A DNA stretch of 64,000 bases from Tenacibaculum gallaicum (GTDB lineage Bacteria; Bacteroidota; Bacteroidia; Flavobacteriales; Flavobacteriaceae). The stretch's first letter is position 1. Each line of letters starts with the position of its first letter. Shown piece by piece: positions 17,444-25,861 of the stretch. The notes below the pieces were generated by a model, which made no database searches, had not been told where the DNA came from, and worked only from the letters and a program-made list of their open reading frames with translations. The stretch lies in contig NZ_QUNS01000001.1 in the NCBI RefSeq assembly GCF_003387615.1, positions 412,241-476,240 on the forward strand, written 5' to 3'. The translations under genes were made by a program, and so were the position numbers.

Positions 17444-18928
17444 TTAGTCAATCCAATCTTTAGTACGTTCAACTGCTTTTTGCCAAGTACGATATAATTT
17501 TTCTCTTTTTTCTTTAGAGAAAGAAGGTGTAAACGTTTTATCTATTTTTCTTTTGCTTATAATTTCATTTTGTTGCCAAAACCCAACACAAAATCCAGCT
17601 AAGTAAGCTGCTCCCATTACGGTAGTTTCAATTTCTTCAGGACGTTCTACACTCACATTTAAGATATCTGCTTGAAATTGCATGAGTAAATTATTAGCAC
17701 ACGCCCCGCCATCTACTTTTAAAGATGAGAGCTGTAGCATGCTGTCTTTTTGCATAACGTCTAAAATATCTTTTGTTTGATAAGCTAATGATTGTAAAGT
17801 AGCTTTAATTAAATGGTTTTTTCCAGTGTCACGTGTCAAACCAAAAACAGCTCCTCTAGCATACATGTCCCAATATGGAGCACCTAGTCCAGCAAAAGCT
17901 GGTACTACATACACAGGGTTTTCTTCAGTAACTTTTTCAGCAAAAAGCTCACTTTCTTCTGCGTTATTGATCATTTGTAACCCATCACGTAACCATTGAA
18001 TTGCAGAACCAGCAACGAAAACACTTCCCTCTAGAGCATAATACACTTTGTTATTAATTCCCCAAGCAATTGTAGAAATTAAACCATCTTCAGAGTATTC
18101 TAAGTTTTCACCAGTATTCATCAACATAAAGCATCCTGTTCCGTAGGTGTTTTTTGCTTCTCCTTTTTTAAAACACGCTTGTCCAAATAATGCAGATTGT
18201 TGATCTCCTGCAATTCCTGCAATTGGAATTTGAACCCCGTCTAATTCATAATTTCCAAAATGAAAGGATGAAGGTTTTACTTCTGGCAACATTGAAATTG
18301 GAATGTTTAATTCTTTTACTAAAGTATCATCCCAACACAAGTTTTTTATATCATATAGCATCGTACGCGATGCATTGCTATAGTCAGTAGCGTGAACTTT
18401 ACCGTTAGTTAAGTTCCATAAAAGCCAAGAATCAATAGTTCCAAATAACAAATTTCCTTTTTCAGCGTCTTCTTGAGCTCCTTCAATAGTATTTAATATC
18501 CAATGAATTTTAGTGGCTGAAAAATAACTATCAATTACCAACCCAGTAGTTTTACGAACATAGTTTTCAAGTCCTGTTTCTTTGAGTAACTCGCAAGTAG
18601 CTGCTGTTCTTTTGTCTTGCCAAACAATTGCATTATATATAGGTTTGCCTGTGTTTTTATTCCAAACAACGGTGGTTTCACGCTGATTGGTAATACCAAT
18701 CCCTGCAATTTCTAAAGGCGAAATTTTAGCTTGTTCTATAGCTTTTTGTAAAGTGCTTAGTTGTGTTTGTAAAATTTCATTAGCGTCGTGTTCTACCCAT
18801 CCTGACTGTGGGAAAATCTGCTTGAATTCTTCTTGAGTTTTTGCAACTATCTTTTCTTCTTTATTCAAAATAACTGTACGACAGCTAGTAGTTCCTTGGT
18901 CTAAAGCAATAATATATTTTTGAGTCAT
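17444..18928 (-). CDS. glpK: Glycerol kinase
   Basis: This 494-residue FGGY-family kinase phosphorylates glycerol to glycerol 3-phosphate with ATP. The N-terminal phosphate loop reads [14 protein letters not shown]. The WQDKRTA and [11 protein letters not shown] stretches bind glycerol, and the C-terminal FGGY signatures are [15 protein letters not shown] and [16 protein letters not shown]. The length is normal. No glpF facilitator or glpD lies beside it. It leads a two-gene unit with the PNPOx-family gene, and the small peptide array lies directly upstream. Confidence 0.97.
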   Translation of the reverse strand: MTQKYIIALDQGTTSCRTVILNKEEKIVAKTQEEFKQIFPQSGWVEHDANEILQTQLSTLQKAIEQAKISPLEIAGIGITNQRETTVVWNKNTGKPIYNAIVWQDKRTAATCELLKETGLENYVRKTTGLVIDSYFSATKIHWILNTIEGAQEDAEKGNLLFGTIDSWLLWNLTNGKVHATDYSNASRTMLYDIKNLCWDDTLVKELNIPISMLPEVKPSSFHFGNYELDGVQIPIAGIAGDQQSALFGQACFKKGEAKNTYGTGCFMLMNTGENLEYSEDGLISTIAWGINNKVYYALEGSVFVAGSAIQWLRDGLQMINNAEESELFAEKVTEENPVYVVPAFAGLGAPYWDMYARGAVFGLTRDTGKNHLIKATLQSLAYQTKDILDVMQKDSMLQLSSLKVDGGACANNLLMQFQADILNVSVERPEEIETTVMGAAYLAGFCVGFWQQNEIISKRKIDKTFTPSFSKEKREKLYRTWQKAVERTKDWID

Positions 18929-18983
18929 TTAGGTGTAAAATGATTGAACGCCTAATTTACAATTTTAGTAGTGGTAATAAAAA

Positions 18984-19010
18984 AAACCTTCTAGAAATCC
19001 TAGAAGGTTT
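18984..19010 (-). terminator. Terminator of cassette C
   Basis: AAACCTTCTAG and CTAGAAGGTTT form an 11-bp stem with a 5-base loop. On the minus strand a run of eight T follows. It lies 27 bases after the stop of the 33-residue ORF. It is almost identical to the terminator of cassette B. Confidence 0.9.
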
Positions 19011-19037
19011 GTACACTTAAGTTTGGTTAGTTAACTT

Positions 19038-19139
19038 TTAGTGTCTTAGAGCATAGCCAGCTCCTTTACCAAATTCAGCTAAAACTGAAAGTAAAGTGCT
19101 TAAGCCTTTGCTCGTCTTGCGTAGTAGTAATTTTCCCAT
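19038..19139 (-). CDS. 33-residue cationic peptide (cassette C)
   Basis: ATG at 19139 opens a 33-codon ORF beginning MGKLLLRKTSKGLSTLLS and ending in AEFGKGAGYALRH. It has six Lys/Arg against one Glu, an amphipathic first half and a Gly-rich second half, with no classical signal peptide. It has its own promoter, a leader of about 50 bases and a strong terminator, so it is a dedicated transcription unit. The leader also holds a nine-codon upstream ORF (MTINLRGIK) that stops about 10 bases before this start. I do not recognise a family. A secreted or membrane-active signalling or antimicrobial peptide is possible, given the adjacent kinase/regulator pair. Confidence 0.6.
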   Translation of the reverse strand: MGKLLLRKTSKGLSTLLSVLAEFGKGAGYALRH

Positions 19140-19193
19140 TTTAAAAATTATTTAATTCCCCTTAAATTAATTGTCATTAAAGAATGAACACTT

Positions 19194-19257
19194 CAAATAT
19201 ATACTGATAATCAGGTAGATAAAATGGGATTTCCGAAGTTAAAAGTGTAATTTTCCG
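19194..19257 (-). promoter_or_regulatory. Promoter of cassette C with paired CGG repeats
   Basis: Read on the minus strand: CGGAAA (from 19257), a second CGGAAAT exactly 22 nt on (from 19235), CCC (19228-19226), 24 bases, then the -7 box TATATTTG (19201-19194). The same architecture occurs at cassettes A and B. The 22-nt phasing (two helical turns) suggests a dimeric activator binding side by side. Confidence 0.75.
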
Positions 19258-19267
19258 TAAAGAGCAT

Positions 19268-19298
19268 AAAAAAACCTTCTAGAATTTCTAGAAGGTTT
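19268..19298 (-). terminator. Terminator of cassette B
   Basis: AAACCTTCTAG and CTAGAAGGTTT form an 11-bp stem, and a run of seven T ends the minus-strand transcript. The hairpin arms are identical to those of cassette C. Confidence 0.9.
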
Positions 19299-19345
19299 AT
19301 TATTCCCCTTAAATGTCTTTTTTCAATTAATCTTGAAAAGAAGAT
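19299..19345 (-). ncRNA. Cassette B transcript without an ORF (candidate small RNA or emptied cassette)
   Basis: Between the cassette B promoter and its terminator there are only about 45 bases and no plausible ORF. The leader motif TTTAAGGGGAAT is shared with cassette C, and the terminator follows it almost at once. The transcript would be about 75-80 nt including the hairpin. It contains TCTTTTCAAGATT, which is complementary to AATCTTGAAAAGA in the cassette A transcript. Confidence 0.45.
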
Positions 19346-19349
19346 GTTA

Positions 19350-19413
19350 CAAATGTAAAGAGAGGTTAAAGGTTAAAAAAGGGTATTACCGCAAAAAAAA
19401 GTGCGGTTTTCCG
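19350..19413 (-). promoter_or_regulatory. Promoter of cassette B with paired CGG repeats
   Basis: On the minus strand: GCGGAAAA (CGG 19413-19411), GCGGTAATACCC (CGG 19391-19389) at exactly 22 nt, CCC 19383-19381, 23 bases, then the -7 box TACATTTG (19357-19350). Confidence 0.75.
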
Positions 19414-19443
19414 CAAAGAGTTAAAGAGAAACGGTTTTACAAC

Positions 19444-19473
19444 AAAAAGCCTTTAGATATCTAAAGGCTTTTT
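19444..19473 (-). terminator. Terminator of cassette A
   Basis: A perfect 30-base palindrome (AAAAAGCCTTTAGATATC and its complement) ends in T on the minus strand. It differs in sequence from the B and C terminators but occupies the same place in the cassette. Confidence 0.85.
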
Positions 19474-19524
19474 TTATTTTCTCTCTCTTTTCAAGATTCT
19501 TCCCAACAATGGTTTGAATTCCAT
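19474..19524 (-). other. Cassette A transcribed segment; marginal 16-codon ORF
   Basis: An ATG at 19524 opens 16 codons (MEFKPLLGRILKRERK) that stop inside the terminator region. The ATG lies only two bases after the -7 box, so it would be at or before the transcription start and is probably not translated. The transcript is then a short RNA of about 75 nt. Confidence 0.35.
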
Positions 19525-19526
19525 TG

Positions 19527-19590
19527 CAAAATTATTACTTAGTTGTAATGTATAAAATGGGATAACCGTAAAAATAAATGCGTATTTCCG
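19527..19590 (-). promoter_or_regulatory. Promoter of cassette A with paired CGG repeats
   Basis: On the minus strand: GCGGAAAT (CGG 19590-19588), ACGGTTATCCC (CGG 19568-19566) 22 nt away, CCC 19561-19559, 24 bases, then the -7 box TAATTTTG (19534-19527). It begins about 10 bases after the stop codon of the response-regulator gene. Confidence 0.75.
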
Positions 19591-19599
19591 CAAAAGAAA

Positions 19600-20277
19600 C
19601 TAATCTACAATTCCTAATTCTTTTGCTTTTAATATTAGGTCTGTATTGTTGTTGGCTTGTAAGTCAGTTCTTAATTTAGATAGTTTACTTTCTATGGAGC
19701 GGACTTTTATTAACGAACCATCATCTTTTTTAATTAAGCCTTCTAGATTAGAAATTTTAGCATGCCTAGGAAGCTCTTTTAAGATTTGAATAGCAATATC
19801 ATCCATTTGTATTTCAACTAAGGCTCTTTTTAAGAGTTTTTGATGAATTTCATGCGTGTAATACACTTCTCCCTTTAACATTTTTTGAATGGCAAAGGTT
19901 AATTCATCGGTACTACACTTTCCTTTTAAAATATAGGCAGAAGGATTTAAGTTGTGTATTACATTAAAAATTCTGTTTGTTTCAGAGTGTCCAGTAATTA
20001 CACCAACTTTAATAGGAATTTTTTCTTTAAGGATAGACTTTATAAAAGCTTCGCCTCCATCTAAAACTACGTTTTGATTTTGATTGTCAAAACTCAAATC
20101 CGTAAAAACAATATGAAATGGATTTTCGCTTAAACTTGATTTTATTTTAGAAAATGCTTCGTCACACGAATTTGCCGTTTCAATTTCTAAACCATCTATA
20201 CCTTTCAAATACGAAAGAATTCCTTCAAGAATCAATTGATGGTCATCAACTAAAAGTATTTTTGTTTGTCCAGCCAT
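19600..20277 (-). CDS. NarL/FixJ-type response regulator
   Basis: This 225-residue protein has a receiver domain with Asp11/Asp12, phosphoacceptor Asp60 (HIVFTDLSF) and Lys in AYILKGKCS. The C-terminal domain aligns with LuxR-type helix-turn-helix regions (RSIESKLSKLRTDLQANNNTDLI, then KAKELGIVD). The first half of the HTH (HAKISNLEGLIKKDDGSLIKV) is divergent. The gene overlaps the end of the kinase gene by 32 bases, so translation is coupled. Directly downstream on the same strand are the three cassettes with paired CGG repeats. They are the obvious candidates for its regulon, but this is inferred from position. Confidence 0.85.
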   Translation of the reverse strand: MAGQTKILLVDDHQLILEGILSYLKGIDGLEIETANSCDEAFSKIKSSLSENPFHIVFTDLSFDNQNQNVVLDGGEAFIKSILKEKIPIKVGVITGHSETNRIFNVIHNLNPSAYILKGKCSTDELTFAIQKMLKGEVYYTHEIHQKLLKRALVEIQMDDIAIQILKELPRHAKISNLEGLIKKDDGSLIKVRSIESKLSKLRTDLQANNNTDLILKAKELGIVD

Positions 20278-22111
20278 TTAAGGGTATTTGAATACTGGTT
20301 TGGGTTCCTTTACCTACTTCACTACTAATAGTTAATTTACCGTTTAACTCTTCAATGCGTTCCTGTAGGTTTTGTAAACCAATTCCTTTTTTATTAATGT
20401 TGGTATCGAAACCAATTCCATCATCAATAATACCCAAATGTACGTATTTTTTACGTACAGAAAAATTGATAATAATCTTACTTGCTTTTGCGTGTTTTTT
20501 GCAGTTTTGTATGCTCTCACGAATACTTAAGTAGAGTAGACGTTTTATAGAGTTATCAACAGCTAACCAATCGTAGATTTGTAATCCGTTGACCTTAATT
20601 TTAAAATTGAGATCATAATAATCACTAACTAAGTTGATAATTTGGTCTCTAAACGAAACCTTTTTAAAGCTGATGCTACTTAATTGGTGCGATAGGTTAC
20701 GTACATTCTCCTTAACCGCATCTAGTCTTTTAGCTTCCTCAACTAAATTAGATTTTTCTAATTTACGATGTAGTAAACGCAAATCACCAGCAACTTCATC
20801 GTGCAAGGATTTTGCTATTTGTTTACGTTCATGTTCTCTTGCCTGTATTCTTTCTAACTGGGCTTGATAGAGTAGTTTTCTTTTTCTGTTAAAATAAAAT
20901 AAAACACCTACTCCAAATAACAATAAACTAAGAACGAACAATAACCAACCTATCGTTTTTTGTTGTTTATGATATACTATTTCAGTTTGTTTTTTTTCGT
21001 TTTCGGTTTTTAAAACAGTATTTTCTTTTTCTTTTTTATCGGTTTCGTATCTGATTTTAGCAAACTGATTTTTTAATCTACGCTCATTCTGGAATAAACT
21101 ATCATTTAACGTAATATATTCTTCTAAATATTTTTTTGATTCATTACCAGTTGTTAAGTCTGAAAGGTTTTTTAAAGCCTCCAACCAACGTTTATTATTG
21201 TGTGTTTGTTTAGCGTGTTTTAAAGCTTCGTTAGAATGAAAAAGGGCTTTTTGATTTTGATTTTGATTTTTGTAGTAGTCAGCCAGATTTGTATGTGTAG
21301 TACTCAATCCTATTAAGTTATTTTGTTTAATTCTGAGGATTAGAACCTCATAATATTGTTGAAGTACCTCATCATTATGATTGCCTAGTAAAAAGTTGCT
21401 TGAAGCAAGGTTCTCTAATAGTAATGCATATTGAGTAGGAAACTTATATCTAATACTATCAAATGTTAGCCCTTTTTTAAAATAACTAATTGCTTTTTGG
21501 TGCTGGTTTTGTTTTTGGTATAAAAGACCAATGTTGTTTATTGTGAATAAATAGCCTAGCCTATCTTTGGTTTTTTTATTGATATCTAGGGTTTTATTGT
21601 AATAATCAATAGCTTCTTTTTTTTGATTTAACTCTTCAGAAACAAGTCCAAGATTATTATATACTCTTTCTAAATAAATTGAAGGCTGTATTTGTTCTAA
21701 ATATTGTAAAGCTTCTATAGAGCTAATTTCGCTGCCAAGATAATCTTTAGCTTCTCTTTGCAATATTGCTAGACTTAATAGGCGTCTCCCAACTGCCATA
21801 GAATCATTTATTTCTTTAGAAATATCTTTGGAACGATGATAATAGTAAAAGGCACTATCGTTTGCGTAGGTAAGTTTACTTTGTAGGGCTTTAAAATGAA
21901 AGTATTTAGCTAGTAAAATAGAATCATTTGTTTTTTGATACAAAGAATCTACTTGTGTTGTGATTGTTTTAAGTAAGAAAAGTTTTTTACTAAAGTAGGC
22001 TTTTCTTCCAGATTCTATGAGTTCCTTTTTAAAAGAAGTAGTTGTAATATCTTTTTCTTGAGAAAAAAGAAAAGAGGAACAAAATAAAAGAATACAAAAG
22101 CTATGTTTCAT
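20246..22111 (-). CDS. Sensor kinase with exported TPR domain (HisKA_3 type)
   Basis: I choose the ATG at 22111 over the GTG one codon earlier, giving 621 residues. A signal peptide (KHSFCILLFCSSFLFSQ) is followed by about six tetratricopeptide repeats (about 60-345), a Lys/Glu-rich coiled coil, one membrane segment (about 387-408), and a HisKA_3 domain with the phospho-His near 437 (KSLHDEVAGDL). The HATPase_c domain has DDGIGFD and GIGLQNLQERIEELNG. The TPR region should be periplasmic, where it could bind a peptide or protein. It is the cognate kinase of the overlapping regulator gene. Similar TPR kinases are common in Flavobacteriia, but their signals are mostly unknown. Confidence 0.88.
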   Translation of the reverse strand: MKHSFCILLFCSSFLFSQEKDITTTSFKKELIESGRKAYFSKKLFLLKTITTQVDSLYQKTNDSILLAKYFHFKALQSKLTYANDSAFYYYHRSKDISKEINDSMAVGRRLLSLAILQREAKDYLGSEISSIEALQYLEQIQPSIYLERVYNNLGLVSEELNQKKEAIDYYNKTLDINKKTKDRLGYLFTINNIGLLYQKQNQHQKAISYFKKGLTFDSIRYKFPTQYALLLENLASSNFLLGNHNDEVLQQYYEVLILRIKQNNLIGLSTTHTNLADYYKNQNQNQKALFHSNEALKHAKQTHNNKRWLEALKNLSDLTTGNESKKYLEEYITLNDSLFQNERRLKNQFAKIRYETDKKEKENTVLKTENEKKQTEIVYHKQQKTIGWLLFVLSLLLFGVGVLFYFNRKRKLLYQAQLERIQAREHERKQIAKSLHDEVAGDLRLLHRKLEKSNLVEEAKRLDAVKENVRNLSHQLSSISFKKVSFRDQIINLVSDYYDLNFKIKVNGLQIYDWLAVDNSIKRLLYLSIRESIQNCKKHAKASKIIINFSVRKKYVHLGIIDDGIGFDTNINKKGIGLQNLQERIEELNGKLTISSEVGKGTQTSIQIPLNGWTNKNTFS

Positions 22112-22126
22112 CACAAATTATAAAGT

Positions 22127-22157
22127 AAAACCATCACTTTTCAAAAGTAATGGTTTT
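22127..22157 (-). terminator. Hairpin between the 48-residue ORF and the kinase gene
   Basis: AAAACCATCACTTTT pairs with AAAAGTAATGGTTTT (one mismatch, 1-base loop). It ends 16 bases upstream of the kinase start. It can terminate the small upstream transcript or act as an attenuator for the kinase operon. Confidence 0.65.
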
Positions 22158-22191
22158 AAGCTTAAGTTGTATTTACTTGATGGCTTAATAC

Positions 22192-22338
22192 TTAATCACC
22201 ACCACCTGTTCCACCATCACCACCAGTATCAGTACCAGTTTTGGGGCTATCTGTTCCACCAGTATCGGTAGTTACAGTTTCTTTATCTCCACTAGGTTTT
22301 AAACTCATTGCTGTTTCTTTTAAGTACTTGTTTTCCAT
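22192..22338 (-). CDS. 48-residue Gly/Thr/Asp-rich small protein upstream of the TPR kinase
   Basis: The ORF begins at ATG 22338 with MENKYLKETAMSLKPSGDK and continues as a low-complexity tail of TDTGG/GDGG units ending GTGGGD. There is no signal peptide or membrane segment. The charged N-terminal part followed by a Gly-rich acidic C-terminus looks like a leader-core precursor or a secreted flexible peptide. I know no family for it. It lies 80 bases before the kinase start, separated by a hairpin. Two 15-base direct repeats 30 nt apart lie upstream. Expression is unproven, but the frame, start and context support it. Confidence 0.55.
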   Translation of the reverse strand: MENKYLKETAMSLKPSGDKETVTTDTGGTDSPKTGTDTGGDGGTGGGD

Positions 22339-22398
22339 ATTAAATAGGGTTTTTAATTACAAAATAATACTTGGGGATAGGGGGATAATCAAGTCCCT

Positions 22399-22443
22399 AA
22401 AATAACAGGTTTTTTGAGAAGAGACAAGAAAATAGTAGGTTTT
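22399..22443. repeat. Paired 15-base direct repeats upstream of the 48-residue ORF
   Basis: AAAATAACAGGTTTT (22399-22413) and AAAATAGTAGGTTTT (22429-22443) differ at two positions and are spaced 30 nt (about three helical turns). This is a candidate operator for the small ORF. The rest of 22339-22608 holds no coding signal that I can see. Confidence 0.5.
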
Positions 22444-22608
22444 CTAATATTTTTTGTTTGTTCTTGAAAAGAGATAACACTGTATAAGTGCTATTACGAA
22501 CTTTTCGGCTGTCGCCCAAGACAGGCTAAAGTGAAGCAATCTATTAGTTGGTCAGATAAGAAATTTAAAGATTAAGATTATTTCGTCCGTACCTCATTAG
22601 TAATAATA

Positions 22609-23139
22609 TTACTTTTTTATCTTAGTAAATAAGTCCCATAGCACCACTCCGCAACTTACAGAGATATTCAACGAATGTTTGGTTCCTAATTGCGGAATTT
22701 CAATACAAACATTAGAAGCAGAAACAACTTCTTGCTGTACACCTTTTACTTCATTTCCAAATATAACAGCGTGTTTTTGGTTGGGTTCAGGAGTAAAAGT
22801 ATCTAACATGGTACTGTTTTCCGCTTGTTCAATAGCTAAAACCTTTACATTTTCTGATTGTAGTTTTTCAACCAAATCAACTGTGTTTTCAACATATTCC
22901 CAATCTACAGATTCGGTAGCACCTAAAGCCGTTTTATGAATTTCTTTATTGGGCGGCGTTGCTGTAATACCACACAAATAAATTTTTTCAATTAAAAAAG
23001 CATCCGAAGTTCTAAATACCGATCCTACATTATTCAAACTACGAATATTATCTAACACTACAATGAGAGGAGTTTTATCCGTTTGTTTAAACTCTTCAAC
23101 GGTTTTTCTGCCTAGTTCGTTGTTTTTTAATTTTCTCAT
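22609..23139 (-). CDS. SpoU/TrmH-family RNA 2'-O-methyltransferase
   Basis: This 176-residue SPOUT enzyme has the three knot motifs: NIRSLNNVGSVFRTSDAF (motif 1, about 32-49), VIFGNEVKGV (motif 2) and IPQLGTKHSLNISVSCGVV (motif 3). These bind S-adenosylmethionine and form the trefoil knot. The enzyme methylates ribose in tRNA or rRNA. The target is not set by sequence alone, since TrmH, TrmL and RlmB relatives share these motifs. It lacks the N-terminal L30e-like substrate domain. It diverges from mutS. Confidence 0.88.
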   Translation of the reverse strand: MRKLKNNELGRKTVEEFKQTDKTPLIVVLDNIRSLNNVGSVFRTSDAFLIEKIYLCGITATPPNKEIHKTALGATESVDWEYVENTVDLVEKLQSENVKVLAIEQAENSTMLDTFTPEPNQKHAVIFGNEVKGVQQEVVSASNVCIEIPQLGTKHSLNISVSCGVVLWDLFTKIKK

Positions 23140-23170
23140 TTTGTTGGGTAACTTTTAGAGGTCAATAGCT

Positions 23171-23198
23171 AAAAGCTAATGACTAAAAGCTAATGACT
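23171..23198. repeat. 14-base tandem repeat, two copies
   Basis: AAAAGCTAATGACT occurs twice in tandem between the methyltransferase gene and mutS, just upstream of a mutS -7-like box (TATCTTCG, 23212-23219). Copy number could vary by slippage. Confidence 0.7.
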
Positions 23199-23246
23199 AA
23201 AGACTTTTTTCTATCTTCGCAAAACTAACCCAAAAAATCCACAAAC

Positions 23247-25856
23247 TTGGCAAAAACAAAGGCAAAAAAGGTAACTCCATTAATGCAACAGTACAACGGA
23301 ATTAAGGCAAAATATCCGGACGCGATGTTGTTATTTAGAGTGGGCGATTTTTACGAAACCTTTGGAGAAGATGCTATAAAAGCATCCAAAGTTTTAGGAA
23401 TTATTTTAACCAAAAGAGGAAGTGGGAGTGAAAGTGAAACTGCATTGGCAGGTTTTCCGCACCATTCTTTAAATACTTACTTGCCCAAGTTAGTAAAATC
23501 AGGATTGCGTGTTGCTATTTGCGATCAGTTGGAAGATCCAAAAATGACCAAAAAGATTGTGAAACGTGGGGTTACGGAGTTGGTAACTCCTGGAGTTGCG
23601 TTGAATGATGAGGTGTTACAATCAAAGTCAAATAACTTTTTAGCAGCAGTTCATTTTGGTAAAAAACTATTGGGAGTTTCATTTTTAGATGTGTCAACAG
23701 GTGAGTTTTTCATAGCACAAGGAAATGAAGAATATATAGATAAGCTCCTACAAAACTTTACACCTAGTGAAGTTTTGGTAGAAAAGAAATACAAGCAACG
23801 ATTTTTAGAAATATTTACCAATCGTTTTCATGCTTTTTATTTAGATGATTGGGTGTTTCAAAAAGACTATGGAGATGAACTACTACGAAATCACTTTAAG
23901 GTAAAAACGTTAAAGGGATTTGGAGTTGAAGAGTTAGAATACGGGATTGTAGCTGGGGGTGCAGCCATGTACTATTTATCTGAAACACAACACAACAAAA
24001 TAGAACATATACAATCAATTAGCAGAATTGCTGAGGATAAGTATGTGTGGATGGATCGTTTTACGGTTAAAAACTTAGAATTATACGGAGGAAATTCGGT
24101 GAATTCTGTTTCGTTATTGGATGTAATTGATAAAACGATTTCTCCCATGGGAGGACGTTTGTTAAAACGTTGGTTAGCGCTTCCATTAAAAGATTTAGCC
24201 CAAATTCAACAGCGACACGAATTGGTGAAGTTTTTAATTGATGACGACGCCTTTTTTGAAACAGTAACGTATCAGTTAAAACAAGTTTCTGATATCGAAC
24301 GACTCATTTCGAAGGTTGCAACAGGCAAAGTATCTCCAAGAGAGGTCATCTTGTTGAAAAATTCGTTAAAAGCAATTCTTCCGATAAAGACTTCCGCAGA
24401 AAGCAGCAAAAATGCTGCCGTTAGGTTATTAGGAGAAAAAATTAATACGTGTGATGAATTAATTGATAAAATTACGGAAACGGTATTAGAAGAAGCTCCT
24501 GTAAATATAAACAAAGGAAATGCGATTGCCAGCGGAGTTTCTGAAGAGTTGGATGAATTACGTAGTATTTCAAATTCTGGAAAGGAGTATTTAGATACCA
24601 TGTTAGCTAGAGAAACAGAACGTACAGGAATTCCGAGTTTAAAAATAGCCTTTAATAACGTATTTGGATACTATATTGAAGTTAGAAATACCCATAAAGA
24701 TAAAGTTCCTGAAGAATGGATTCGTAAGCAAACTTTGGTGAATGCAGAACGTTATATTACTGAAGAACTAAAAGAATACGAAGCAAAAATTTTAGGAGCA
24801 GAAGAAAAAATTCAGCAGTTAGAAACTGAGATTTTTGCCAAATTAGTGCAATACATCATAGGTTTTGTACAACCTGTACAACAAAATGCACAGAATGTAG
24901 CCAAGATTGATGTTTTACAGTCTTTTGCAACCTTAGCTACCGAGAATAATTATGTACGTCCGTTAATGGATGATAGTACCGATATTGAAATTAAAAATGG
25001 TCGCCACCCAGTTATTGAAAAACAATTACCCATTGGGGAAGAATACATCGCCAACGATGTGGTGTTGAATCGTAATCAGCAACAAATTATCATGATTACA
25101 GGTCCGAATATGTCGGGTAAATCGGCAATTTTACGTCAAACAGCTTTAATTGTGTTGTTAGCACAAATGGGAAGTTATGTTCCTGCCCAAAATGCCCGAA
25201 TAGGAATGGTGGATAAGATTTTTACCAGAGTAGGAGCCAGTGATAACATTTCAATGGGGGAATCTACGTTTATGGTAGAAATGAACGAAACGGCATCGAT
25301 TTTAAATAATATTTCTGAGCGTAGTTTGGTGTTGTTAGATGAAATTGGACGTGGAACGTCTACCTATGACGGAATTTCCATTGCCTGGGCGATTTCGGAG
25401 TACTTACACGAACATCCTTCGAAAGCAAAAACGTTGTTTGCAACACACTATCACGAGCTGAACGAAATGACCTCGACGTTTGAGCGTATTAAGAACTTTA
25501 ATGTATCGGTAAAAGAGTTAGACAATAGCATTATTTTCTTGCGTAAACTGGTAAAAGGTGGAAGTGATCATAGTTTTGGTATTCATGTAGCAAAATTGGC
25601 AGGAATGCCAAGCATGGTAATTCACAGAGCAAACAAAATTCTAAAAGAATTGGAGAGCTCTCATTCACACAAAGAGGTAAAAGAAACCTTGAAAGAAGCA
25701 CAGCATGAAGATATGCAAATGAGTTTTTTTCAGTTAGACGACCCGTTGTTAGAAGATATTCGAGAAGAAATTTTAACGACAAACATCGATACACTAACAC
25801 CGATAGAAGCACTTATGAAGCTAAATGAAATTAAACGAATGTTGACGAAAAAGTAA
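23247..25856 (+). CDS. mutS: DNA mismatch repair protein MutS
   Basis: This 869-residue MutS has the mismatch-binding motif [14 protein letters not shown] near residue 30 (the Phe-x-Glu wedge). The core clamp follows. The C-terminal ATPase has Walker [15 protein letters not shown], the [11 protein letters not shown] loop, Walker [17 protein letters not shown], and FATHYHEL. The start is TTG at 23247, giving [16 protein letters not shown]. The first ATG is 12 codons later and would remove the conserved TPLMQQY lead-in. The MATE exporter gene follows five bases after the stop. Confidence 0.97.
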   Translation: MAKTKAKKVTPLMQQYNGIKAKYPDAMLLFRVGDFYETFGEDAIKASKVLGIILTKRGSGSESETALAGFPHHSLNTYLPKLVKSGLRVAICDQLEDPKMTKKIVKRGVTELVTPGVALNDEVLQSKSNNFLAAVHFGKKLLGVSFLDVSTGEFFIAQGNEEYIDKLLQNFTPSEVLVEKKYKQRFLEIFTNRFHAFYLDDWVFQKDYGDELLRNHFKVKTLKGFGVEELEYGIVAGGAAMYYLSETQHNKIEHIQSISRIAEDKYVWMDRFTVKNLELYGGNSVNSVSLLDVIDKTISPMGGRLLKRWLALPLKDLAQIQQRHELVKFLIDDDAFFETVTYQLKQVSDIERLISKVATGKVSPREVILLKNSLKAILPIKTSAESSKNAAVRLLGEKINTCDELIDKITETVLEEAPVNINKGNAIASGVSEELDELRSISNSGKEYLDTMLARETERTGIPSLKIAFNNVFGYYIEVRNTHKDKVPEEWIRKQTLVNAERYITEELKEYEAKILGAEEKIQQLETEIFAKLVQYIIGFVQPVQQNAQNVAKIDVLQSFATLATENNYVRPLMDDSTDIEIKNGRHPVIEKQLPIGEEYIANDVVLNRNQQQIIMITGPNMSGKSAILRQTALIVLLAQMGSYVPAQNARIGMVDKIFTRVGASDNISMGESTFMVEMNETASILNNISERSLVLLDEIGRGTSTYDGISIAWAISEYLHEHPSKAKTLFATHYHELNEMTSTFERIKNFNVSVKELDNSIIFLRKLVKGGSDHSFGIHVAKLAGMPSMVIHRANKILKELESSHSHKEVKETLKEAQHEDMQMSFFQLDDPLLEDIREEILTTNIDTLTPIEALMKLNEIKRMLTKK

Positions 25857-25861
25857 ACGTT

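Noticed and set aside
19474..19524. Treating the 16-codon ORF of cassette A as a real peptide gene
   Set aside because: Its ATG lies two bases after the -7 box, at or before the expected transcription start; kept only as a marginal note.
22495..22545. Locally GC-richer patch with CTGTC/GACAG stem between the 48-residue ORF and the methyltransferase gene
   Set aside because: Stem is only five base pairs, no T run and no tRNA or known RNA pattern; possibly a decayed repeat, not supportable as a feature.
23171..23198. Short tandem repeat as a possible CRISPR or phase-variable element
   Set aside because: Only two 14-base copies without spacers; too short for CRISPR, and it lies outside coding sequence. 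Listed only as a repeat.
24272..24601. 109-codon open frame antisense to mutS
   Set aside because: Opposite strand of a conserved gene, no recognisable domain or promoter.
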